DNA from: an uncultured Chitinophaga sp.
GTDB taxonomy: Bacteria; Bacteroidota; Bacteroidia; Chitinophagales; Chitinophagaceae
NCBI RefSeq assembly: GCF_902168175.1
Contig: NZ_CABHOU010000030.1
Coordinates: forward strand, 1-37,875
Length of the DNA: 37,875 nt
Direction: 5' to 3'
Below, piece after piece: positions 1-7,314 of the stretch. Positions within the stretch are counted from its first letter, which is position 1, and each line of letters opens with the position of its first letter. The position numbers and the translations under genes were made by a program. The notes beneath the pieces are model-generated. The model had not been told where the DNA came from, made no database searches, and worked only from the letters and a program-made list of their open reading frames with translations.

Positions 1-446
1 TGCCCGATGATATTTTTAGTATAGATATAACCGTCTGCTTTCTGTGCCGCCGCGATTACCGCAATAGCCGTATCCATCCAGTTATCCAGCTGCCTGTCCT
101 TAGTAACAGCATATACAGCGGCAACCGACTCAAGCGTTTTATAGAAATCACCGTCGTGGAACGAAGGGCCACGGAACCTGCCAGTATCAATACCTGCAGC
201 CACTTTAAAATTTTTGAAAGAGAAGCAGATACTGTCGCTCGTGTAAGTTTTCCATAACAGCGGCATCATCTGGTCTCTGCACACAGCAAATCGTTCGGCC
301 CAAAAGCCGCTCGTCCACGCTACGGCCTGCATATTTACCGAATGCAGCTTTGCATGCGGACTAGCCTGTGTGTTTACCAGTCCTGCCTGCGAATACCCTT
401 TTATTCCCGTCAACAGCCAACACGCAATCATCAGTTTTCTCTTCAT
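1..446 (-). CDS. GH127-family beta-L-arabinofuranosidase, 5' part only (runs off the window)
   Basis: The reading frame opens at the ATG at 446 and stays open to base 1, giving 148 residues of what is normally a protein of 600 or more residues. Residues 1-20 form a signal peptide ending around GYSQ, so the enzyme is exported. Residues 36-148 match the start of the GH127/DUF1680 (alpha/alpha)6 barrel: a 'W-x-S-G-F-W-x-x-R' segment near residue 44 and the family signature HDGDFYK at 97-103, followed by a 'YAVTKD' helix and 'A-D-G-Y'. Family members release beta-L-arabinofuranose from plant glycans, and RG-II side chains carry such residues. The start lies only 5 nt after the stop of the preceding GH78 gene, so the two are very likely cotranscribed. 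The catalytic Cys/Glu region is outside the window, so activity cannot be judged. The related family GH146 is an alternative. Confidence 0.83.
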   Translation of the reverse strand, partial: MKRKLMIACWLLTGIKGYSQAGLVNTQASPHAKLHSVNMQAVAWTSGFWAERFAVCRDQMMPLLWKTYTSDSICFSFKNFKVAAGIDTGRFRGPSFHDGDFYKTLESVAAVYAVTKDRQLDNWMDTAIAVIAAAQKADGYIYTKNIIG

Positions 447-451
447 AATAT

Positions 452-2641
452 CTAAATTGCTGTATAAGTAATCACATATTCACGCCCAGGCAAAATGCTG
501 ATCTCATATACATTATTCCCTTTTGCCAGCGGCGTTATGTTTTGTCCGCCAGGTTTTTTCTTACTGCTGATTTTCAGGATACCATTGCCAACAGGCGACT
601 TCACTTTAATCTCCTTATTGCTCACAAAGAGTTCGATCTCCCCTTTAGGCGTAGGCACTTTCCCCTGCATCCACTGCAAACCGCCCAGTGCGGGCTCGAT
701 GACATAAGTTTCATAACCGGCAGTCAGCGGTTTTACACCCAGGTAGTATTTGCCCAACAGGTAAATGGGACTGGCGCCCCAGGCGTGGCATAAGCTCTTT
801 CCAAAGTCCCGGCCATACATTGCGTAATGTTCAGATTCTTTTTTAGAAGGATCATATTCTTCCCAAAAACTGGTGGCGCCGAGTTTTAGCATGCCTCCCC
901 AGTAATTTTTCATTTCTCCCAACACGTATTTTTGCTCGCCCATAGCACAAAGTGCTTCCAGCTCGTAAAAACGCATGTAAGGCGTGGTAATCTTCTGGAT
1001 ATTGTTGTTCAGCAGTACCGACGATTTCACGGCCATTTTCTGTTCCAAATCGAAGAAGATAGCGAACATATTTGCGTAACGGGTTACCGTTTCTGTGGAT
1101 TGCCCGTTCACGCGACTATGCACCAATGCCTTTTTCTTATCGTTCCAATAAAGGTTGAATAACTTTTCTTTAAGGCCGTTAGCCAGATCGCGGTAACGTA
1201 CTGCACCATCTTTGTCATCGACCAGTTCCGCGCAAAGCGACATGGTTTCAAGGCTGCGGGCAAATAACAGTTGCTCGAAACTCACTTCTCCTTCTTTACT
1301 TAAACCGGCGGCCCAGTCGATAAAGATCCAATCGCCCGGCAGGCCTTGCAGCAAACCATCTTTATTTCGCCTGCCCATTACGTATTTAATCAGACTTTCC
1401 ATCCGGTCGTAGTTCTGCCGTATAAAATGTTTATCGCCCGTATAAAGATAGTAGTCGTAAATCCCCATGAACCAGTAAAAGGTGTAATCCATTATAGTGT
1501 TGATATGACTCGTTACCGGATCCTTACCGCGTAAGGCGTACATCGTTCTGGTTACGGTTGCGTTGTCATTCATCAGGTAATAGTTCATCAGATTACTCTG
1601 GTAGGCATCGCCACTCCAAATCCAGCGGTCACGTTTAATACCGTCGATAAAAAAACCGCGGGTGCATAAATGCAGTGTATACTTAGCTACTTCATATATC
1701 TGGTTCAACTGTTCATCACTAGAGGAAAAACTACCTTTGTCCGGAATATCGGCATATTCATACAACATCGAAACCGAATCCATCTTCACCTCTCCCTCTG
1801 ATACAATATTTACAAACCGGAAAGCTTTAGATAAGGGCATTAGCGAATCCACTTTATTACTGATATTGATCAACAGCCTGTCGAGCGTTTCCGCCTTTTG
1901 CGGACTTAGCGCTTCTTCCTTACTTTCGCCATAATAAATAGTTAGTTTACCGGTTCCCTGCAATCCGTGCAGTTTAACAAAACCGAAGGTTTCCCGGCCA
2001 AAGTCTACTAATCTCGATGCGCCGTTTACCTGGGCGCTGCTGGCATAAACCGGCTTTACTGGCAATTTGAACGCAGATGGTGGTTGTGCAGGATCCGTAA
2101 AATTATCAGACCCGGCCTGTAGCCATTTCGTGGCTGATATATCCGACGTTTTACCCGTTTCGTCGATCCACTCTTTATCTTCAAACGTTACCAGCCAGCT
2201 GCTATCGCTTTTAATCGTTTTACCATTGATGAAGATAGCAGGCACAACCGCCTGGCTGAACACCTTTACATTGATGTTATGTTTGCCGGCGGGTATAGTA
2301 ACGCGACTGGGCATACCTTCCAGCATTTTACCATCAACCTTTACATTGTATTGCCCTTCTGCAAAAACCGACAGCTCTTCCGCCTGCGAAAGCTCCACCG
2401 GCTTAGAAAAATTCATCAGTACATAATGATTGTCCATCTTCCAGAAAACAGGGAAAAATGTACCCCGTTCGGTACGTCTGTTCTGAAAATGGTTACTTAA
2501 CCATATTTCATAATCGCCGGGATACCATATCCATTGCGCCTGCTGGGCAACAGCGCTGCCTGCGGAACAGATGCCGGCGCAAAACATGATGTAAAACAGG
2601 ATTAACTTTCTTGTCATTCCAATAACGTGTTTAAAATCCAT
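452..2641 (-). CDS. Divergent GH78-family alpha-L-rhamnosidase, exported
   Basis: This 729-residue protein has the GH78 plan: N-terminal beta-sandwich modules (about 35-300), an (alpha/alpha)6 catalytic barrel (about 305-645) and a C-terminal beta domain (about 650-729). The catalytic signature around 333-345 reads DGIKRDRWIWSGD rather than the D-C-P-x-R-x-E form of the other two GH78 genes here. The usual general-acid Glu position is therefore Arg (R339), and D338 is a possible replacement. The base-side motif SFWEEYD (591-597) is present. The first ATG overlaps the symporter gene by 11 nt. A second ATG at 2617 (Met9) starts directly before a clean signal peptide (TRKLILF...AVAQ) and leaves a 13-nt gap, so it is the likelier start. 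Family members cleave terminal alpha-L-rhamnose. The specificity of this subgroup is uncertain. It is followed at once by GH127. Confidence 0.85.
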   Translation of the reverse strand: MDFKHVIGMTRKLILFYIMFCAGICSAGSAVAQQAQWIWYPGDYEIWLSNHFQNRRTERGTFFPVFWKMDNHYVLMNFSKPVELSQAEELSVFAEGQYNVKVDGKMLEGMPSRVTIPAGKHNINVKVFSQAVVPAIFINGKTIKSDSSWLVTFEDKEWIDETGKTSDISATKWLQAGSDNFTDPAQPPSAFKLPVKPVYASSAQVNGASRLVDFGRETFGFVKLHGLQGTGKLTIYYGESKEEALSPQKAETLDRLLINISNKVDSLMPLSKAFRFVNIVSEGEVKMDSVSMLYEYADIPDKGSFSSSDEQLNQIYEVAKYTLHLCTRGFFIDGIKRDRWIWSGDAYQSNLMNYYLMNDNATVTRTMYALRGKDPVTSHINTIMDYTFYWFMGIYDYYLYTGDKHFIRQNYDRMESLIKYVMGRRNKDGLLQGLPGDWIFIDWAAGLSKEGEVSFEQLLFARSLETMSLCAELVDDKDGAVRYRDLANGLKEKLFNLYWNDKKKALVHSRVNGQSTETVTRYANMFAIFFDLEQKMAVKSSVLLNNNIQKITTPYMRFYELEALCAMGEQKYVLGEMKNYWGGMLKLGATSFWEEYDPSKKESEHYAMYGRDFGKSLCHAWGASPIYLLGKYYLGVKPLTAGYETYVIEPALGGLQWMQGKVPTPKGEIELFVSNKEIKVKSPVGNGILKISSKKKPGGQNITPLAKGNNVYEISILPGREYVITYTAI

Positions 2642-4202
2642 TAAAGAAGATGTAGAGGCTTATCATCACGATTACCAGGGCTATCCACATACGCCATACC
2701 AGGCGGCTGGGCTTCTGCATCACATCTGCCCCGGCCTGTTCCGCCATCACCGTAGGTTTACCGGTGAGTGATATCAATACCGCTAATATCAGCAGCAACA
2801 GGAAAATATAAAACGACAGCAACAGGTAGTGTGGCCATATAAGATACTGATCTTTCGGGAAAACCCACAGGTAACAAATGCCTGTGCCAAGGCTGATAGC
2901 CGAGCCCCACGACAACGTGAAATTCACGGCCAGCCTGGTGGTGCGTTTCCAAAACACAGCCAGCAGGAATACCACCGATAACGAAGGCGCTATAAAACCA
3001 AGCACCGCCTGGAAAACATCAAACAGGTTAAGTCCCTTTATACTATCGATCGCAATTGCCATTCCGATCGCGAATAAACATCCTGCCAGCACGGTCATAC
3101 GCCCGGTATGGATGACCTGGGCGTTACTGGCCGCAGGATTTATCTTTTTTACATAAATATCAGTGGTAAATACCGTACTTAATGCATTTAAAGACGACCC
3201 GATCGTGCCCACCAGTACCGCTATCAGCACAACGATCACCAGTCCGTTCAGGCCTGGCGGGAACAACTGCGTCACCAATGTCATGTATGCCTCACTGGGA
3301 TCTTTGAGGCCGGGGAACAATTCAAAACAAATAATTCCAGGTATAATAAACAATGGCAATGAAAGGATTTTGAGCCAGCCAATAAAGTTCACGCCCAGCT
3401 GCCCCTGTTCCAGATTGCGGGCACCCAGCACCGATTGCACCATGGCCTGATCGGTACAGAAAAAGGCGATGGCCGATACGGGGTAACCAAGTAAAATAGC
3501 ATGCCACGGGTAATTGGGGTCGCTGGCGGGTTGAATTAAGTTCCAATATTCGCGTGGCGCTCTATGGAACAGCGCTGCCACTCCGCCCACTTTGTTCACA
3601 CCAATGATGGTAAGCATCAGCGAAACCAAAATCAGTAAAACCATCTGGAACACGTTCACACGGGCTATTGCCTTTAAGCCGCCGGCAAAGGCAAACAGTC
3701 CGGCAAACAGCACCAGTACGATTACAGACTGCCACATGGGAATGCCCAGTATTTGCCGGACGAGAAAACCTCCGGCGAAAAGGCCCAGCGATAACCAGGA
3801 GATCAGTATTTTAATCAGGGCGTACCAGGCAAGGATGTTCCGGGTGCCGTCGCCAAACCGTTGCCCCATGAATTCGGGCATGGTGGTTACTTTCCCAGCA
3901 AGGTAACGTGGCGCAAACACCATGGCCAGTAAGAACAGGAACACGAAAGCATACCACTCGAAATTGCCGGCAACAATTCCAGTTGAATAGCCAATGCTGG
4001 CGAAGGCGAGCAACATCGACGGCCCGACGTTGGTGCCCCACATATTAAACCCGATACTATACCAGCTCAGCGATTTCCCGGCAAGAAATAAATGCTCGCC
4101 TTCTTTCTTCTTCCCAAAACTTGCTTTATACCCAATGTAAAGCAATATGAGCAGGTACAGCGCTACAATACTGTAGTCGAGGTAATGCAGCTTTATCAAC
4201 AT
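2631..4202 (-). CDS. SSS-family sodium:solute symporter (SGLT-like)
   Basis: This 523-residue integral membrane protein has about 13-14 hydrophobic segments and belongs to the sodium:solute symporter (SSS) family of sugar transporters. Recognisable points are the N-terminal 'D-Y-x-I-V-A-x-Y' helix, 'F-L-A-G-K-S-L-S-W' near residue 40, an 'S-x-G-F-N-M-W-G-T-N-V-G' sodium-site helix near 50, and the long 'GTIGSSLNALSTVFTTDIY' helix near 330-350, which is typical of SGLT-like members. It should sit in the inner membrane and import a monosaccharide or sugar acid with Na+. The start overlaps the Gfo/Idh/MocA gene by 7 nt, and its end abuts the GH78 gene, so all three are probably translated from one message. 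The substrate cannot be read from sequence. A sugar released by the surrounding exo-glycosidases is the natural guess. Confidence 0.93.
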   Translation of the reverse strand: MLIKLHYLDYSIVALYLLILLYIGYKASFGKKKEGEHLFLAGKSLSWYSIGFNMWGTNVGPSMLLAFASIGYSTGIVAGNFEWYAFVFLFLLAMVFAPRYLAGKVTTMPEFMGQRFGDGTRNILAWYALIKILISWLSLGLFAGGFLVRQILGIPMWQSVIVLVLFAGLFAFAGGLKAIARVNVFQMVLLILVSLMLTIIGVNKVGGVAALFHRAPREYWNLIQPASDPNYPWHAILLGYPVSAIAFFCTDQAMVQSVLGARNLEQGQLGVNFIGWLKILSLPLFIIPGIICFELFPGLKDPSEAYMTLVTQLFPPGLNGLVIVVLIAVLVGTIGSSLNALSTVFTTDIYVKKINPAASNAQVIHTGRMTVLAGCLFAIGMAIAIDSIKGLNLFDVFQAVLGFIAPSLSVVFLLAVFWKRTTRLAVNFTLSWGSAISLGTGICYLWVFPKDQYLIWPHYLLLSFYIFLLLLILAVLISLTGKPTVMAEQAGADVMQKPSRLVWRMWIALVIVMISLYIFFNGF

Positions 4203-5299
4203 ACTTCTTTCGTTGGGACGTGAGCAGATGCACCCGGCAATCCGTATCTATCCAGGATATCCTTCATCTTAACGGGCTTTCGCGTAGACAGACTTTCGTC
4301 CATGGCCTGCAATAACGCGATAGTACCGATACCTTCCTTCAGATCAGGATAAGCCGTAAAATCCTGTTCAATTGAGTCGACGAAGTATTCAATATAATTC
4401 TGGTACTCGCCTGCATGGTGTTTTTGTCCTTCAAAACGGAAATAGTAATTCAGCTCTTTATCGCCCCAGGTAATCATTTTATGTTCTCCTGTTGCGGTAG
4501 TGACTGCATAACGCAGCTCATGGTAGTCCGCCTGACTGGCGCCCAGTGTGCCACGGAGTATGCAACTCATACCACTATCGCGGCCCGTAGGCTGCACCGG
4601 CCCCGTATAGGCACCGCTGACGCGTGCTACCCGGCCATCAGCCGCGCTGAATATAAAGTGCATGGTATCTTCATTTTTCAGGCCGGCAGCCTTACCGTTC
4701 TGGCTAATCATTCCATAACCCATTACTTCCTCAATATTAGGAAGATACCAGCGGATAAAGTCTACCGGGTGGCTAAGTCCGCCATACAACCATTTGAACG
4801 AGGGTTCCAGCGCCCATTTCTTTTCCAGGAACCAGCGATGGTCTGCATGATAATAACTTTCAATCGTCATTAGTTCTCCTATCACACCTTCCTCAAAATC
4901 CATCCGTTGTTTTTTGAACGGTTCAAAAAAACGGGAGCTTTGTCCTACGAATACTTTTTTACCGGTCTTCTTTTGTAATTCGATCAGCCCGGCAGCATCG
5001 GCCAGGTTATCGATAAACGGCTTGGTACAGATCACGTGTTTATCGTGTAACAAGGCTTGTTTTACATGTTCTGCATGCAGGTGGTCCGGTGTATAGATAG
5101 CAATAATATCTATGCCCTTATCCTCCAGCATTTCCTGGTATTTGGTAGTATAATCATACGCTTTAAACTCATCGGCCCGTTTGCGGCACAAGTCGATATC
5201 GCGATCGCAGATCATTTTAAGTTTCACTTTTTCACTTTGGATGGCGGCCGATACGGTGCTGCTGCCCTCTCCTAATCCTAAAATACCAATAGTAAGCAT
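4196..5299 (-). CDS. Gfo/Idh/MocA-family NAD(P)-dependent oxidoreductase
   Basis: This 367-residue protein has no signal peptide, so it is probably cytoplasmic. Residues 1-120 form a Rossmann fold with the dinucleotide-binding turn GLGEGS (8-13), then 'Y-T-P-D-H-L-H-A-E' (69-77), and the family's C-T-K-P motif with catalytic Lys93. The second domain (about 125-340) carries 'G-G-L-S-H-P-V-D' (173-180), the usual H-x-x-D active-site pair (H177, D180). Members oxidise, reduce or epimerise sugars and sugar acids. It starts 10 nt after the stop of the GH141 gene, and its 3' end overlaps the symporter start by 7 nt. Coupling to a transporter suggests it acts on the imported sugar. Which sugar is unknown, and a glycosidase role (as in GH109) cannot be excluded, though the missing export signal argues against it. 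Confidence 0.92.
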   Translation of the reverse strand: MLTIGILGLGEGSSTVSAAIQSEKVKLKMICDRDIDLCRKRADEFKAYDYTTKYQEMLEDKGIDIIAIYTPDHLHAEHVKQALLHDKHVICTKPFIDNLADAAGLIELQKKTGKKVFVGQSSRFFEPFKKQRMDFEEGVIGELMTIESYYHADHRWFLEKKWALEPSFKWLYGGLSHPVDFIRWYLPNIEEVMGYGMISQNGKAAGLKNEDTMHFIFSAADGRVARVSGAYTGPVQPTGRDSGMSCILRGTLGASQADYHELRYAVTTATGEHKMITWGDKELNYYFRFEGQKHHAGEYQNYIEYFVDSIEQDFTAYPDLKEGIGTIALLQAMDESLSTRKPVKMKDILDRYGLPGASAHVPTKEVC

Positions 5300-5308
5300 A
5301 CGTGGAAA

Positions 5309-7219
5309 TTATTGATGATGAACAGGCCGGCGCACAGATGCCGGCCTTAATTCTTTTAAAAGGTGTTTATACGGCTGTTGCAGGCCAGCATTCCGTTTCA
5401 CACTATCTGACACAGCCGGACCGTTATTCTCCCAAACATTACCAGGCCCGTTCGCATTTCGCATTACCTTTTCAGCCGGGCTCCAGTTATTTTTTATGGT
5501 GATATAAGAAGATCCTTCGTCGAGATAATAGTAAAACCAATGATTGGGATCGTGCGGGTACGGTGCTTTATAGATCGAATCGATATAGTTTTCACTGATA
5601 ACGGTGCCTGGCATGGCAGACAACGTGTAAATCCCGCCCACATCGTATACGTGCATGGCGTAATGATGGACTTTATTACGATACACCATATTGTTGCGCA
5701 TTACGTTCACGGCCTTTGTCCAGCCCCACCCCAGGCAAATGCCGGAGTACGGCACTTCACAAACTTCGTTGTGCATGATCTTCGTATTGCGCACATAACC
5801 AGCGCTGATACCCACGCAGCCCCAGTCTTCGTTTGCGACCTGTGTTACCAGGTTATCGGATATTACCAGATCGCCACATATTTCCCTTTCATCCGCAGGA
5901 TCGTAGGGCAGATGTGTTTCAAAGGCCTCATCTGAAAATACACCGGCCTGTATGCCCGTACCGGCAATATCGCGAAACAGGCAACCAGCAACAGTATCGT
6001 AGCGGGCCCCCTTTTCAATATCAAGGCCAGTGGCAGCCAGGTGTTCAAAAGCACAATTTTTTATACTGATGTGATGTGCGAACGATAGTGATACCGCGCC
6101 TGGCTGGCGACCAATCCAGGCCTGATTTTCGAGTCCCGCTTTAGCTGGAGTGCCCGGCGTGCGGAGTTTGTAAGCGTCGAGCAGGAACATTCCCGCCTGC
6201 AGCGGCACGTGCCCCTTTTGCGAAGGCCGCATCCAGCCGGTATGCCGGAAGGCAATGTTGCTGATCTGGACATGTGATACCGCGAGATCGGCTGTACCGG
6301 CAATACGCAGCAACGTTTCCTGTTGAGGGGCGACTACCTCTGCTGTTGCCATGTTTTCACCCTTCTTTGGCCAGTAGTACAACTTACGCGAACGGGCGTC
6401 GTAATACCACTCGCCGGGTTCGTCGAGCAGTTCAATGGCATTGGAGAGATAAAACGGGGAGTTACCCGTTTCGCGCGACAACCACGGAGCAGGCCATGGG
6501 TGTTCACTTTGAATTTTACTTTCGGGTTGATAAAAGTACAGTGTGGCACTATCGCCCGTCACTGCTACTTTTTCCACGCGCAGGTTAGCAATGGCCCACC
6601 ATTGTTGTATGCACATTTCGAGTCCTTCCCTGTTGCCGGACGAGAGGGCGGCGGGCCATGGAATATTGCAGGTTTCATTCGTTTTATTCCAGCTGAGTAT
6701 GCGGTTCATACTATCGCCGTTACGATCGCGCGCCCTGATCGCTTTCTCATTATTTACCCACAACTGCCTGAAACCATCGGCGCTCGCCTGTTGGAACGGG
6801 AGTTCCGTTATCCACAACTGCCCATGTGCCCCGGGCCTTGTACCTGGAATAGCAGCTGATAGCTTTTTCCAGCCGGTGATACGCGTACCACCGCTGAGTA
6901 TAGGTTTTTCACCCGCGGCAGCTTCGATGAAAGTAGGACTATCCGGCGTTCCCGAATCTTCAGGACGAATAAAAACCGGCTCGTACAATTGATAAGTACC
7001 TCCGTGAAGAATGATATGGATACCTCCTGTTACTGATGGATGTTGAAGCCGCCTTAACTCCCGGGCCTGGCGTAATGCCGCAGCCGGCGTGGCGAGGGGT
7101 CGCTCCCTGGTGCCGGGATTGGCATCGGAGCCTGCAGGACTAACGTGGATGTCGGCAGCCTGTACATAGGAAAATATCAGTACAAGAAGGGCCGACAGGC
7201 ATACACACCTTTTTTTCAT
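5309..7219 (-). CDS. GH141-like parallel beta-helix glycosidase (alpha-L-fucosidase type)
   Basis: This exported protein of 636 residues has a signal peptide at 1-21 (ending VQAA) and a pectate-lyase-like right-handed parallel beta-helix over most of its length. The helix begins with 'I-H-V-S-P-A-G-S-D-A-N-P-G-T' (24-37), and a small beta insert follows around 110-240. Length, fold and the 'Y-D-V-G-G-I-Y-T-L' (525-533) and 'Y-Y-L-D-E-G-S-S-Y' (564-572) segments fit GH141. Its founder, BT1002 of B. thetaiotaomicron, is an alpha-L-fucosidase acting on RG-II. D526 and D567 are spaced as I would expect for the catalytic aspartates of that family (from memory, not aligned). Cleavage of fucose in RG-II chain A is the likely role. 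A non-GH141 beta-helix enzyme is the alternative. The gene is separated from the upstream esterase fusion by 95 nt containing an inverted repeat, and from the downstream oxidoreductase by 9 nt. Confidence 0.75.
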   Translation of the reverse strand: MKKRCVCLSALLVLIFSYVQAADIHVSPAGSDANPGTRERPLATPAAALRQARELRRLQHPSVTGGIHIILHGGTYQLYEPVFIRPEDSGTPDSPTFIEAAAGEKPILSGGTRITGWKKLSAAIPGTRPGAHGQLWITELPFQQASADGFRQLWVNNEKAIRARDRNGDSMNRILSWNKTNETCNIPWPAALSSGNREGLEMCIQQWWAIANLRVEKVAVTGDSATLYFYQPESKIQSEHPWPAPWLSRETGNSPFYLSNAIELLDEPGEWYYDARSRKLYYWPKKGENMATAEVVAPQQETLLRIAGTADLAVSHVQISNIAFRHTGWMRPSQKGHVPLQAGMFLLDAYKLRTPGTPAKAGLENQAWIGRQPGAVSLSFAHHISIKNCAFEHLAATGLDIEKGARYDTVAGCLFRDIAGTGIQAGVFSDEAFETHLPYDPADEREICGDLVISDNLVTQVANEDWGCVGISAGYVRNTKIMHNEVCEVPYSGICLGWGWTKAVNVMRNNMVYRNKVHHYAMHVYDVGGIYTLSAMPGTVISENYIDSIYKAPYPHDPNHWFYYYLDEGSSYITIKNNWSPAEKVMRNANGPGNVWENNGPAVSDSVKRNAGLQQPYKHLLKELRPASVRRPVHHQ

Positions 7220-7228
7220 CGTGGATTA

Positions 7229-7265
7229 TTGGCGCTGTTTAGAATACAGTTAAATATAGCGCCAA
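7229..7265. repeat. Inverted repeat in the spacer upstream of the GH141 gene
   Basis: An 8-base perfect inverted repeat lies here: TTGGCGCT at 7229-7236 and AGCGCCAA at 7258-7265, separated by 21 nt. It starts 10 nt before the ATG of the GH141 gene (7219), inside the 95-nt gap after the esterase-fusion stop. A shorter nested repeat, CTGT/ACAG (7235-7238 and 7246-7249), could form an alternative small hairpin. No U-run follows, so it does not look like a simple intrinsic terminator. It could be an operator, an intercistronic RNA hairpin that protects or blocks, or chance. Confidence 0.45.
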
Positions 7266-7314
7266 CAGTGATCCCGGAAAATGTTGTTACTGATTAAAAT
7301 GATGGACGATTTTA

